Under the pieces are notes generated by a model, which was not told the DNA's origin, ran no database searches, and saw only the letters and a program-made list of their open reading frames with translations. The translations under genes were made by a program, and so were the position numbers. 64,000 nt of DNA, taken from contig NC_085881.1 of the NCBI RefSeq assembly GCF_035222275.1, forward strand, positions 2,170,001 through 2,234,000, written 5' to 3'. The stretch is from Podospora bellae-mahoneyi (lineage: Eukaryota > Ascomycota > Sordariomycetes > Sordariales > Podosporaceae). How positions within the stretch are numbered: the first letter of the stretch is position 1; each line of letters begins with the position of its first letter. Shown piece after piece: positions 9,426 to 20,340 of this stretch.

Positions 9426-12112
9426 ATGGCGACCGCATCAATGGCCGATGCGCCAGCTCCCACCCCCCCTCCAGCGCCCGCGCCGCCAGTCGTGAGGAAG
9501 TTCAAAGCCTCCGATCTCCCCTTGTCACAAGTCAAGCGGGCCACCATCGACAGCCTAGCCCACAGCTTCAAGAAGAAGGGCGGTTATGATGCCGTGCGCA
9601 AGGAAGTATGGCAAGAATTCGAAGTACGTACTATCCCTCACAACCTCTCCCACCACCCCTGGGGTGCTCTCCGACTAACCCAACCTCACAGGGTCAAGAA
9701 GCTGAGATCACCAAAGAAATACTTGAAGTCGCTGAACGAGAAATCGAAAAGAACCCCGCCCAGCTACTAACCCTCGAGCGAACCAAAGCCGCCGCTCTTA
9801 TCGATGGCGCACTTGATCGATCGGGCGTTTATCAGAGAGCCGAGGAGATGATCAGCAAGCTGATCAACCGGGGCGCTATTGAAGCCCAACTTCGCGAGCT
9901 CCGCCGTGCTGAGATAGGAGATGAGGAGGCGGAGAAGGAACGGCTCTTGGGCGCAAAGACTGACGAGGAGTATGCCGCCGAGACAGCCGCGCGCCGTGCG
10001 CATAATGAGCGTGTCCGGATGGAGCTTCAGGCGATAGAGGAGAACAAGAGGAAGTTGGAGAGGGCGATCAAGGAGAAGGAGGATGCGAAGCGAAGAGAGG
10101 AGGAAAGGGCTGCCAGGGAGGCGAGGAGGAAGAAGGAGAAGGAGGAGGATGAGCGGAGGGAAAAGGAGAGGAGGGAAAGAAGGGAGCAGCGGGAGAGGGA
10201 GAGGGAGGAGGAGAGGGAACAGAGACGGAAAGAGCGCGAGAGGGAAAGAGAAAGAGAAAGAGAGGAAAGGGATAAGGACCGGGGGCGTGATGACAGTCGG
10301 GATAGGGACCGACGACGGGATCGGATCCAGGTTGGATATGACAGCTATCGAGGGTCGGGTGATCGGTCCAACCGGGACCGTGACAGGAGTCGGAACCGTG
10401 ATCGATCCCGTGACAAGGGGAGGGATAGGGACCGAGACAGAGATCGTGATCGAGACCGGTCTAGGAAGCGTTCTGCTGAGAGGAAAACCGAAGAGGTCAA
10501 GAAGCCGCTTACGAAGGAGGAGCAAGAGCGCCTGGAACAGGAGGCTCTTGCGGATCTTCTCAGGGAAAGCAAGCGTGTTGCGCCGAAGCAGCCCGAGTTG
10601 GAGATCGACCCTGTACTGGTCCCACCGCCTAGAAAGTCAAAGCCGGTTTCGGCCATCGATCCTATTCGGAGAGATTCGCCAAAGGTTGCCGCCGAGGTTA
10701 AAAAGCCAGAAGAGCCGGTTGTGAAGGAAACGGTGGAGACCAAGGCGGCTCCTGCCGTCAAGGAGTCAACAGATGCTAAACCTGCCGAGCCGAGAGCCGA
10801 AAAGGAGCGTCGGAGGAGTAGGAGTCCTTCGAGGCCCGCTCGTAGGGAACGAAGCAGGGAGCGGGACGATGACCGTCGGCGACCTCGCACCCGGTCACCG
10901 CGACCAAGGCATGACGACCGTAGTCGTTCCAGGAGAAGGAGTCGGTCTAGAGTGCGCGATAGGAGAGATGACAGGAGGGACAGAAGTCGTTCACGCAGAA
11001 GGGATGATAGGAGGGATGATCGCCGTGACGACCGGCGTGATGACAGGAGAGACGACCGAAAGGTCGAGGAGACCCCCACCAAGAGAAAGGACGAGGCGGC
11101 CATTCCAAAAGAAACACCGACCAAATCAGAAGCCCGCGAGCGCAGCCGCTCCCGGCCTCGGACAGCCAGAACAGACGACAGGCGGGACCGCAGCCGTTCC
11201 CGCCACCGAGATCGCGACAGAACCCGCTCTCCCCGCTCTAGACCCGACCGCCGCGATCGTTCTCGCTCTCGCTTACGTTTCAACCGTCGTGACAGAACCC
11301 GTTCCCGTTCTCGTGATCGCCGGGATAGAGACCGCGACAGAGACAGAGATAGACGAGACAGATCGCGCTCTCGCAACCGTAGCCGAGAGCGCGAAAAGAA
11401 GGATACTGCCACCGATAAAGACGGCAGCAAACTCCACCCCCGAGACCGGTCCCGCTCCCCGGCTTCCATGGTCGCCCGCCCGCCCTCCCGCCTCAACCAG
11501 ACGGAAAAGGAGGCTTGGAAACAAGCCGAGGTCAAGAAGAGGGAGCAGGAAGCTAAGGCCTATCTTGCGGCGCAGAAGGAGGCGAGGGAGAAGGGGCTGG
11601 AGGAGGGGAGGAGGACGGGGGAGAGGAGTCCGGAGGTTGTGAAGAGGCGGGTGGAGAATAGCGATCGGTATCAACCCGGGGAGAGGGATCGGGAGAGAGA
11701 TCGGGATAGGGATAGAGACAGAGACAGGAGGGACAAAGATAGAGAGAGGGACAGGATGGATTACAGGGGGGGGGATAGGTATGATGGTGATCGGGACAGG
11801 CCGAGGGATAGGGATCGTGACCGTGACCGTGACAGGAGAAGAGATGATAGCAGGGGTGACAGGAGGAGGAGCAGGTCGCGGAATCGGAGCCGGCAGAGAG
11901 ACCGGGACAGGGACAGAAGCAGGAACCGCGACAGAGACAGGGACAGAGATCGGGATTTCAGACGGGATAGGGATAGGAGCAGAGACAGAAGTCGGGACAG
12001 AGACCGTGATCACAGCCGACATCGCGAGAGGAGTCGTGATCGGGATAGGGATAGGGACAGGAGCCGGACTCGCAGGGATCGTGACAGGCGACGGAGCAGA
12101 AGCCGGGGTTAA
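9426..12112 (+). CDS. COMPASS Shg1/BOD1-domain protein with long Arg/Asp/Ser-rich tail
   Basis: Two exons, 9426-9623 and 9692-12112, give 872 aa. Residues about 20-120 carry the Shg1 (BOD1-type) domain: LSQVKRATIDSLAHSFKKKG, GYDAVRKEVWQEFE, then GVYQRAEEMISKLINRG. In yeast, Shg1 is a subunit of the COMPASS histone H3K4 methyltransferase. Residues about 135-240 are a highly charged single-helix or coiled region (EENKRKLERAIKEKEDAKR). From about 245 to the end, apart from a Lys/Glu/Pro spacer, the protein is almost entirely RD, RS and RE dipeptides, like the RS tails of splicing regulators such as SRRM1. The stretch 11690-12112 is nearly pure RD/DR coding repeats. The fusion suggests a link between chromatin marking and RNA processing, but that is inference. 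The tail is a likely source of spurious similarity and assembly length error. Confidence 0.85.
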
Positions 12113-12625
12113 AGTCTGCCGGCAAAGCCGCAAGAACTGGTGGTGGGAAAACTGGTTCAGAAAACGAACGTTCGCGGTGATGATCTTTGGGGGAGGGCGA
12201 GGGATGAGTATAGGCCTGTTTATCTTTCTCTAGGCGGACGGATGGCGAATGGGAAGTGAGGGGGAGGGACTGGATAGAATACAGATATACCCTGTAGAGT
12301 AATAGATGTTTTGTATGTACTTGTATTTCTGAGATGTGTGAAACTATGGACATAAATTGAAAGGAACCAAAATGATTCACAGCATCATATATGCCTTTGG
12401 CAATGGGATAGAATATGTACAATGAAATCGTGTCAACGCAGTAACGTGAAAAAACAACGTAAACGCTGATTCTGAAATGTCAAGGCTTGATCCCTTATCC
12501 AGCTCCCTGGGTCTTGTACACAAAACAAAAAAACATAAACATAAAAACATAAACGCAAAAAAAAAAGAGCCCAGTTTACCCCAATTTTCATACATCATTA
12601 CAATATTCAAACCCCTCCCTATTCA

Positions 12626-12668
<43 letters not shown>

Positions 12669-12717
12669 AACAAACCCAAAACCGAAAACAACCACCCCAT
12701 TAAATCTAATAAATCAC
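12113..12717. other. Convergent 3' flanks with (GA)16 microsatellite
   Basis: 3' flanks of the Shg1-domain gene and the transporter. Contains A-rich runs (about 12520-12570) and a GA microsatellite at 12635-12666. No gene seen. Confidence 0.6.
12635..12666. repeat. (GA)16 microsatellite
   Basis: Perfect GA dinucleotide repeat of 16 units preceded by a run of ten A, in the 3' flank of the TPT transporter gene. Confidence 0.95.
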
Positions 12718-14227
12718 TTATGCCCCCTGCCCAATCTCCTCAACCTCCTTCGACACCGGCCCCGTAGCCGGCCCCCCGCTCCCATAAAGGAACCCAGCCA
12801 CCAGCACCACCACCGTCACAACAACCAACCCCATGATCAACGCCCTCTTCACAGCCGCAGGTAACCTCCCCGTTCCTTCTTGACTTCCTCCTCCCTCCCC
12901 CTGGCTGAGCGGCGAGTAACTCCCTGCCACCCTCTCCCACAAGCTCTTGGCGTACACCCAGACACCGACCGAGATGGCAACCGTCTGCTCCCACCCGAGG
13001 GAGTAATACGCCAACCCTGCCGTGGCGATGGCGTAACCCACAAACTGGATCGCCGTGATGTTTGTCTTCCAGATCATGACCGAGATGATGACCAGCAAAA
13101 TGTTTTTGAGGATGCCCGTCAGGGTCATTACCAGCCCCGAGGTCTTTCCGATCTTTACGTGGTTGTTAGTATCTTTGTGCTGGACAGTTAAGGGGGGATA
13201 TTGACTTACGAGGAAAACACTCGAAACATTCAACATAAACGCCACCATCGCATTCAGCACCAACAACCCCGCCCCCGCCCTCCCCACATCCCCAAAGTCA
13301 AACCTGTTCGCCTCGCTCCCAATAGCCACAATCACATTCATCACCGCGCAGACGGGAGCGTAGTAATACAAGCTCACCAGCGGGTCCATCTTCATGTCCT
13401 CCCCGCTCAGCAAAACCTGAATCATGATCAACCTCATAGCCTCAAACACGATCCCCCCAACCTGGAACAGGAAACCAGCCATGGAAAAGTTGATCTCGCC
13501 TAGGGAAGCGAGACCGACGCCGGCGACGATGAAGAGGATGTTGAGGAAGCGCTTGAGCGAGGGCTCCTCGACCCCCCAGGCCCAGGCCGTGAGCAGGACC
13601 GCGACGGGGGCGGCGGCTTTGAGCATCTGGATGAAGGCGACTGAGAGGTAGAGGTAGACCATGTTGGAGCAGACCAGGCTGGCCGAGTAGAGGAGGCCGA
13701 TGGGGACGATGGCGCGGAGGTAGATGCGGCCGGTCATTTTGATGTTCTTGCGGCCGTCGAGGAGGTGGGTGGTGCGGGCTAGGATTTGGGTTGCTACGGT
13801 TGCGAAGACGAGGTGCCAGCAGGTGAGGATCACGGCTGGATTTGGGGGGTTAATATTCATTCAGTGTGTCAGTGCGGGTTGTACGTACGATATTCTGCGA
13901 GTAGGTTAGCATCGTTCACAGTATAGGAAGAGATGTAGAACAGAAATACGCACTGAACCCCCTCCCATCAATCATCCACTTGTTGAACAGAATCGTCAAG
14001 TTGGAAAAGAAAATCCACGCTCTATCCCAGTATCAGTCCTCCTGTTCCCTCACGACATGCGCCGCCTGCTATGACGTCTCTCTGGGGAATGCATACAAGA
14101 TGTAAAAGATGGGGTGTAATCCTCCCCGCTGAACCGTCGTCGGGCGCGGCTTCTCGGCCTCTGCCGCCTGAGGCTCAGGGTGCAACTGCTGCCTCTCGAC
14201 ATCATCATCGTTGTTGGCCGCAGCCAT
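12718..14227 (-). CDS. Triose-phosphate transporter (TPT)-family membrane transporter
   Basis: Drug/metabolite transporter superfamily protein of the TPT group, multi-pass, probably Golgi or ER; substrate not predictable (sugar phosphate or nucleotide sugar). Five exons on the minus strand: 14097-14227, 13954-14021, 13889-13894, 13210-13835 and 12718-13152, giving 421 aa. Exon 3 has only 6 nt and, with its neighbours, encodes FKYPVILTCWHL, the conserved segment between the first two helices. The N-terminal 40 residues are hydrophilic and acidic, and the first helix includes AWIFFSNLTILFNKW. Later TPT marks are SVAFIQMLKAAAPV and the second repeat ending GKTSGLVMTLTGILKN. The C-terminus adds a Gly/Ser-rich linker and a tenth hydrophobic segment (GLVVVTVVVLVAGFLYG). 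A model starting at the in-frame ATG at 13860 would lose the first helix. Confidence 0.88.
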
Positions 14228-15429
14228 CGAGTCCGGGGATCCGGGGGTGCTGTATGTCTATTCGGGCGGAATCGGTACCGGGCGCGCGCGCGGGCGCAAA
14301 AAAGAGATCGGCTTTCGGGTTCCGGGTAGTCGTTAAAGTTTAACCTTTTGCGCAGGGGAAGCGAGAGACAACTTTTGCGATGCGAAGCGCGTTGAACGTA
14401 AGGGAGGGTGTAATACTCGTCTGGTCGGCGGCGGTGGTGATTGATAGTGGGGAGGAGGCAGCCAGAAAATAATTTAACGAGTGTTTTCCCAAATTGCTCT
14501 CTCCGCGTTGCGCGTTTGCTCTCCTATCGGCAGCAGAGCGGAAAAAGTAAAAAATACTCAACGACCCAGAGATCCCGCGAAAGAGGGAGAGAAGGCAAAA
14601 GAGGGAAGAAACGAGGTTGTCGTGTTCGCCAAAAGTGCAAAAGGACCAACAACAAAATAACTGGGGACAGGCACCAACCTACCCACGATGGGGACATGGG
14701 GGGCGCTTGCGACTGTGACTGGGCTGAGCCGCTCGCTCGCTAACAAAACCCACCCCTGCTTACGGTACAAAACCAGCAGACCCCAGGTGTCACCAGCACC
14801 AAATCCAACGGCGGGGAGAGATGTTTTTTCCCCCTGCACACTCTCAAATCGGACCCTTTAATTCGTCAGCGCGGACGGACGAATGGTGCAACCAATGTCG
14901 CATTGAGAAGTTGTAGAGAAATCTGGACCGCATGCAACCAGGGGGCACATGAAATAGGGGTCATGATAGCAAAAAATGTCTAGGAGGCTTATTATCCCTT
15001 CTCACCTGCACCCCTTCAGGTTCATCTGAATTTATCCCTTTCCCAGAGACATCTTTTTGCATTTATTATCACCGGTTCCGGGCATCTTTCTCTCGAAATT
15101 CCGCCCTTTTCCCCTCCAAACATAGCATCATGGATAGCCCAGCGGGGTCCCCCTCCCTGAAAAAATGACACCCTGATAGGCGAGAAAAAGAAGCGGACTC
15201 TTAACATCCGCAGATCAGCGGGTCTATCCCAGGTCTTGATATCAACGACTTCTGCTTGCATTGAAAGATGTTATCATTGTGAGAAACACCTGTCTAGGAG
15301 TCATCTCCTCTGACTCTCCCCGCCTCGTCACACAAAAATACCAATCCCACAAAGTACTGTCAGCATCACCACCACCTCCCGTCTGTTGGTTCATGCCCTA
15401 CAAAAAGTCCCTTTCAGAGGTTCTGCATA

Positions 15430-15570
15430 GGGGTTCGTCACAAATATAGAATAAAAGTAAAGGTAAGGTAGTAAAATAAAATGTAAATAAGCAGACTAAG
15501 CTGTGATCGGAAATTTAAGATTATAAAAGCTAATGTAAGGTAATTTAGGTTTAGTACCGTTATACCTACG
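15430..15570. other. AT-rich block, possibly a mutated repeat relic
   Basis: This stretch is clearly poorer in G+C than everything around it and is rich in TAA and GTAAA motifs, with no coding potential. It could be a relic altered by repeat-induced point mutation, or a simple intergenic AT island. No family can be named from what is left. Confidence 0.35.
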
Positions 15571-15811
15571 CCAAAAACTCACGATAAGCAGCCATGTTCA
15601 ACTCGCAATCCCCTCATGTTTGGACACACGACCAAACGTTAAACCACCTACCTACCCCTCGGAAAATCCGACACCTTGGAAATACCGAGCCGACCCAAAA
15701 CCAGGCAGAGCCCAGGTGTAAGGTATAATCTCCATGTGCTGTGCCAGGTGTAAGTAATCTCCATGTGCGGCAGTGTATGCAGCTCGTACAACTGTAGCAT
15801 CTTGGAACCAG

Positions 15812-15812
<1 letters not shown>

Positions 15813-15875
<63 letters not shown>

Positions 15876-15880
15876 AGAGA
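15813..15880. repeat. (CA)30(GA)4 compound microsatellite
   Basis: About thirty perfect CA units followed directly by four GA units. It has the same order of units as the longer compound repeat at 49750-49853. Confidence 0.95.
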
Positions 15881-16254
15881 TACACATCTTGATTTGCAAC
15901 GTCGCACAACACACAACATTTGTCTAATAATCATCTTCATCGCTGCCTCTCATTCATTTTAATAGTTGTTGAACTCGCTGATGAAGCAAAGCTAATAAGT
16001 ACATATAACATCCCCCATCCATCTGTCCCATTTCCCCACCCACCGGCTAATAATGTTGAAACGCTTCAGCGCTGTGTTGTTGTCCATTTATGTCCTGATC
16101 TGATCCAAGTTCAAGAATGATATAAAAAAAAGCAAAAATCTTGTCTTGGCTCGTGTAATAAAAGCCCATGGTATATCCCCCAAAAAAACGCCCCAACACC
16201 ATCGCTGTGTAGAAAGAAAAATGCAAAATACACCCAGTTATCCACCATGAACAA

Positions 16255-18348
16255 TCAGTAGTCACTATCATTGCCGTCAGGTAACGGTATCGCCGCAGCT
16301 TCTGACAACGACGCATCACCCTCCGTTGATATCGCTGGCGTTTCCGGACCATCAACCTTCAAAAACGACATCGGCCCCTGGATTTCCTCTTCTGGACCAT
16401 CGACCTTCAAAAATGACGACACCGGCCCTTGAACCCCCCCCTCTTGCATCTCATCACAACTCGCAAGCTCAGCAGTCATCAAAGTCTGCTCAGGATCAAC
16501 ACAGTCATAAAACAGCATAAACACCCCGCCCTGCGCCAGCACCGTATCCTCATCCACCCTGGCGACATCCTCATCACTCAGTGACCACCACTGCTCCTCC
16601 TCCAGATCCTCCTCCAGAGTCCCACGAGTCACCGGTGTCGAGGGTGCATCCGCAGACATGTCCTTCTCCGACGCAAGCTTAGGCGGCTCATCCGTCGCTC
16701 CTCCCACTTCTGGTGCCGCCGCTGGCGGTGATGATGACTTGGGGTGTTTCCGAAAGCAGACATAGTGCCCATTCTCATGTCTACCATAGTGAGCAACCAC
16801 CGCCCGTAATGTGTATATCGGACCGGTAATCCGGGACATCCTTTCTCCTCCCGCCACCATCGACGAGCGAGGGTCTGTAATCCACTCCTCCCCATCCGAA
16901 CTCAGATCCCGACCCGTCAGGCCTGCCGCGCTCCCAACACACCAAGGGCCCAGGTCAAGCTCCATCGGGAACCGAACATTTGCTCCGTTTTTGTATAACC
17001 GACCAGTACGTTCGTCAAACACCGACCTGTTGATGTGGAAAACCAAGCTTTGCGGTGGCCGGGCGATAGACGTTTGCTTAGTCTTGGTAGAACTCTTCCG
17101 CTGTGTCCGAGGGATGTTGCACTTCTTCAGCGTATCATCTTTGAAATCCTCCTCCTCCAACGCCTCCTCAATAATCTGGATTCTTTCCGCCAAGCCAGGA
17201 ATGTTGGCTCGCTCCGCGAGAGCCTGGAGACCACTGCGGGAGTTAAGCAAGGTGCACTTGGTACACTCGACGTCCTGGATCGCCTCAAGGCTGGTATAGG
17301 CATCCAGTCTCTCATAAAGATCATGCTCCATCCGCTTTCCAAGGTTGAGGGTCAAACAGTTGAAGGGAATCATGTCCAGGCCACTGCAGTAGCCGCATGA
17401 GACACATGCTACACGCTGGGCGATGAGGCCTTCCAGGGGGTTTCGAGTCACGCGGATATCTTGCCCATACTTGGACTGACTCTCCATGCTATGGTACCCG
17501 CTGTCATCGCTGTGCTGGCTCGAGTCCGAGTCGTCGCGCGACCAATCAAGCTCTAATGCCGGGGAATTCTGAGGATTCTTCAAGCTTTTTGCGACCTCCT
17601 TGCTGATCTGATCGAGAAGCTTGGAGTAGTATTCCTGAGCATCCTGTTGTTGCCAGGTATTCATCTTCTTCAAAACGGCCGGCGTGCCCAGCGTTCTCCC
17701 GTTGTTTGACAGGTTGTTAAGATCCAGAACCAGCTTATGAAGCTTGCTGATCGTGAAGCTGTCGGCTGAAGTCATGGCTGAAGAGACTGCTGAGAGATAT
17801 CCTGGAAAGGGCCTCAAAGACGCGAGTCCCTGAAGGATGCTGTTCTGAAAGCAAGAGTTGTCCATGTTCAAAAGTCCCGGAGGCTGGTCTGGCGAGCTTT
17901 TACGTGCCACATTCAACGCTGCAGTGGACAGGGTAGTCAAGCTCTTGCGCCCCGCTTCAATGCCCGAGTTCAAAATTCCTGCCGCCGTCTCCAAGCCCAA
18001 CATCTTCTTAAGAACATCGCTCTTAGCTTCATGAGTCGTAGGTCTATCGGCCGACGGGGGCCGCGGAAAAAGGGAGGGGTTGAGAAAGTCGTCCATGGCG
18101 TAAAGCAGCCTGGCCGGAGTGAAAGCCACGAGTATTTTCCAGATAAGCTGTGACAAATCAGGGACCCTCCCTTGCCGTTTAGCAATCTGATAGATCCAGC
18201 TGACGAGGACGACGATGAGGGTTACGATAATGCCTATCGGGCCAACGGCGCGGTCTTTGAGCTGTCGCAAAGTAGAATGCTGTTGTGAATCGAGGCCAAC
18301 GCGGGTTTCCACTTGGCCCAGTATGCGCCGGTACGCTTCGGTATTCAT
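16255..18348 (-). CDS. Membrane-anchored ubiquitin-specific protease (Ubp16-like)
   Basis: Single-exon deubiquitinase of the USP (C19) family, 697 aa from the ATG at 18348. That start (MNTEAYRRILGQVE) was preferred over an in-frame ATG at 18441, whose extra 31 residues look like translated leader. A transmembrane helix lies at about 35-55 (GPIGIIVTLIVVLVSW), as in yeast Ubp16, which sits in the outer mitochondrial membrane. The Cys box is GLLNMDNSCFQNSILQ with catalytic Cys166. A zinc-type pair follows (CVSC ... CTKC). The His box is HYGRHENGHYVCFR and the Asp/Asn box includes WWSLSDEDVARV. The Cys box has MDNSC where most USPs have GNT(C), a mild deviation that leaves the Cys and Asn in place. 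The C-terminal 70 residues are acidic with two repeats of FLKVDGPE. Confidence 0.88.
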   Translation of the reverse strand: MNTEAYRRILGQVETRVGLDSQQHSTLRQLKDRAVGPIGIIVTLIVVLVSWIYQIAKRQGRVPDLSQLIWKILVAFTPARLLYAMDDFLNPSLFPRPPSADRPTTHEAKSDVLKKMLGLETAAGILNSGIEAGRKSLTTLSTAALNVARKSSPDQPPGLLNMDNSCFQNSILQGLASLRPFPGYLSAVSSAMTSADSFTISKLHKLVLDLNNLSNNGRTLGTPAVLKKMNTWQQQDAQEYYSKLLDQISKEVAKSLKNPQNSPALELDWSRDDSDSSQHSDDSGYHSMESQSKYGQDIRVTRNPLEGLIAQRVACVSCGYCSGLDMIPFNCLTLNLGKRMEHDLYERLDAYTSLEAIQDVECTKCTLLNSRSGLQALAERANIPGLAERIQIIEEALEEEDFKDDTLKKCNIPRTQRKSSTKTKQTSIARPPQSLVFHINRSVFDERTGRLYKNGANVRFPMELDLGPWCVGSAAGLTGRDLSSDGEEWITDPRSSMVAGGERMSRITGPIYTLRAVVAHYGRHENGHYVCFRKHPKSSSPPAAAPEVGGATDEPPKLASEKDMSADAPSTPVTRGTLEEDLEEEQWWSLSDEDVARVDEDTVLAQGGVFMLFYDCVDPEQTLMTAELASCDEMQEGGVQGPVSSFLKVDGPEEEIQGPMSFLKVDGPETPAISTEGDASLSEAAAIPLPDGNDSDY

Positions 18349-19137
18349 TGTCGGTGCGGTGTTGCTGTGTTTGTGATCTGCGAGCGAGCAGCTGGTGTCG
18401 GTGCTGGTGGCGGCGTTGCAGAGCGGACGGAAGCTGCGCAATCACGAAGCAGCAGCAGCAGCGGATGGAAGTGAGGGTTAACGAGCGAATATAATTACTT
18501 CCATGACCTCTTTTGAGTTTGTCGATGGGAATGCACTCCGTAACCTGTTGAGGTTGAAAAAGCTGTGGGCGTTCAAATGGAAAAGCCAGAAAGTCACAAG
18601 TCAGCATGTGGAAAAGAGCAAAGCGACAGGGGAGGGGATGGATCTGACGCCAGCAATTGGCCGCCTGGCAGTTGAATGGACGAACACCCCAGCCGGCGGT
18701 GGGGCCAGGGTCAGCCCTTCTATCATTCTGGCTGTTTTGTGACGGTTATTGTTTTCGTCTGGCTTGATTGGGCTGCCTGGAGGGTGTGTTTGTTGACGAT
18801 TCGGAAGACATTGAGTTCACTTTGTCCCTATTTGCTGCAAAGCGACCAGTTTCCCAACGCACTGCAGGCAGCAAAAGGCAAAAAATTGAAGCTCTCCAGC
18901 CCCATTTTCTGGGGAGCAGGGATGCTAGCAAACGCCAAATGCTGCATCGCTGCAACGTCAAGCACAACAACCCCACCCAAAAAACCAGGCTTGGCAAGAA
19001 AATACACATCGATAAGGAATTTCCGCCCGCCGATAAACACCAAACACCATCATCACCAAACCCTCAGACCTCAACCTTTGCTGCGCCATTCTGCTCGATA
19101 CGCTGCAAAGTTCGGTCTGTTTACAACAAACTCCACA
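18349..19137. promoter_or_regulatory. Divergent promoter region of Ubp16-like gene and Alb1
   Basis: 789 bp between divergent starts. The right 200 bases are a C/A-rich leader typical of a fungal 5' UTR. No gene or known operator recognised. Confidence 0.5.
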
Positions 19138-19784
19138 ATGGCCAAACCAACAATTTCCAAGGGCAAAAAAGGTAATTCTCCACCCATCCCAACAGCAGTC
19201 GCAGAATGTACTAACCCCCCTCCCCTCCAGGCCCATCAAAACACTCCCGCGCCTCCCGCCGCGAAGAGCCCATAGACATTAACACGGACAAATCCCTCAA
19301 ATCCGCCCTCCCACCCCCCATCTCCACCGACCACCACCGCCCCGCCGTTCTCGCCGCCCAGCTCGCCTCCTCCGTCTCCAAACCCACCCGCAAAACCGGC
19401 CGCAAAGCCCAGCTCAGCTCCAAAGCCCGGAAGCGCCAGGAAAGAAGCATGGACATGGCCGAAGCCGTCATGGAGCGCACCATCACCAAGATCGAAAAGA
19501 GCAAGGGCCACGCCAAGGTGATCAACACGAGGAGGAAACCATGGGAAGAAATCAACAACGACGTCTTTGGCGAGAGCGAAAAGGCGAAGAAGCTGACCAA
19601 GAAGCAGCTGGAGAAGCAGAGGGAGGATGAGATTGTGAGGAAATTCTTTGACGAGGGGGCGGCAGAGAAGGATGAGGATGGGAATGTGGAGATGGAGGGT
19701 GCGGCGAGTGAGGGTGAGGGTGAGGGGGTGCCAACGCCGGTGCAGGTTATGGAGGAGGTGGAGGAGGTGGAGGAGGTTTTGTAG
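19138..19784 (+). CDS. alb1: Ribosome biogenesis factor Alb1
   Basis: Alb1 binds Arx1 on the late pre-60S subunit in yeast and aids nuclear export. Two exons, 19138-19171 (34 nt) and 19231-19784, give 195 aa. The joined N-terminus reads MAKPTISKGKKGPSKHSRAS and is very basic. The centre has SSKARKRQERSMDMAEAVM and TRRKPWEEIN, the conserved Alb1 region as I remember it, followed by a Lys-rich helix (KAKKLTKKQLEKQRE). The C-terminus is acidic (EGEGEGVPTPVQVMEEVEEV). The first intron interrupts the basic start, so an ATG-only prediction from 19449 would lose half the protein. Identification is by pattern and composition; the family is short and weakly conserved, hence moderate confidence. Confidence 0.75.
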
Positions 19785-20228
19785 GGTCAGAAAAAGCAAA
19801 AGCAACGGATTGGGATGGTGAGGCGTTACGGACATTACATCAATCATTTGTGGATCTTCGGGCTTCTAAAATCTCTGAGATGTGGAAGAAAAGGAGTGTG
19901 TTTTAAAAGGGCATGGTCGAGGCTAACAGGTTATAAACGAGAGTATATATGAGGGCCTCGAGTTGTATGAACTCAAAAAGCCAGCAGGACAAACCGGTCG
20001 TTGACATAGTTTTGATACCCAAAAAGATGAGATGGTTTCTTCGACGTCAGATATGCATTGCACTATCTTGAATGAAAATTCTCCTTCCTGCTCTTGTATT
20101 TGAGATCTCTCTTACACCATTCAATACTTTTCATTAAGATTTTCTCCCATTTTTTGGACCTTTTCCATCGCAATCACGCTCCTTATATACCCACCCTCCA
20201 CCCTCCACCCTCCACTATCAACCAAGCC
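19785..20228. other. Alb1 3' flank and tRNA 5' flank
   Basis: 444 bp with no gene. T-rich and C-rich tracts precede the tRNA; a TTTTTCATTAAG-like stretch lies about 100 bp before it. Nothing else noted. Confidence 0.5.
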
Positions 20229-20340
20229 GCGGGTTTAGCTCAGTTGGGAGAGCGTCAGACTGAAGTCCACTTCAACTCAAATCCAAATATCCACCACCAG
20301 GATAATCTGAAGGTCGTGTGTTCGATCCACACAAACCGCA
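20229..20340 (+). tRNA. tRNA-Phe (GAA) with 39-nt intron
   Basis: The 5' half is 20229-20265, the intron 20266-20304 and the 3' half 20305-20340, giving a 73-nt mature body without CCA. A box TAGCTCAGTTGG and B box GTTCGATCC are intact. The anticodon stem pairs TCAGA with TCTGA around loop CTGAAGA, giving anticodon GAA with the intron one base 3' of it, the standard eukaryotic position. The acceptor stem has one G-A mismatch (positions 5-68). A T6 Pol III terminator follows at 20356-20361. Confidence 0.95.

Larger units (their letters stand above)
14228..16254. other. 2.0-kb intergenic region with AT-rich block and CA microsatellite
   Basis: Transporter promoter and leader at the left, 3' flank of the deubiquitinase at the right. 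Between them I see no gene. It holds a short alternating CG tract near 14280-14295, an AT-rich block at about 15430-15570 and a (CA)30(GA)4 repeat at 15813-15880. Open frames in the CA repeat translate only to Cys-Val or Thr-His runs. Confidence 0.6.

Noticed and set aside
10345-11535. 396-codon open frame antisense to the Shg1-domain gene, with others of 252 and 286 codons
   Set aside because: They arise because the RD/RS-coding repeats lack stops in several frames. Their translations are Leu/Arg/Ser or Pro/Ile/Val runs with no domain pattern.
13861-13888. Start of the TPT transporter at the in-frame ATG 13860
   Set aside because: That model loses the first helix and the FKYP segment. The four upstream exons join in phase and restore both.
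15614-15940. Cys-Val repeat frames on the minus strand
   Set aside because: They are only translations of the CA microsatellite in three frames.
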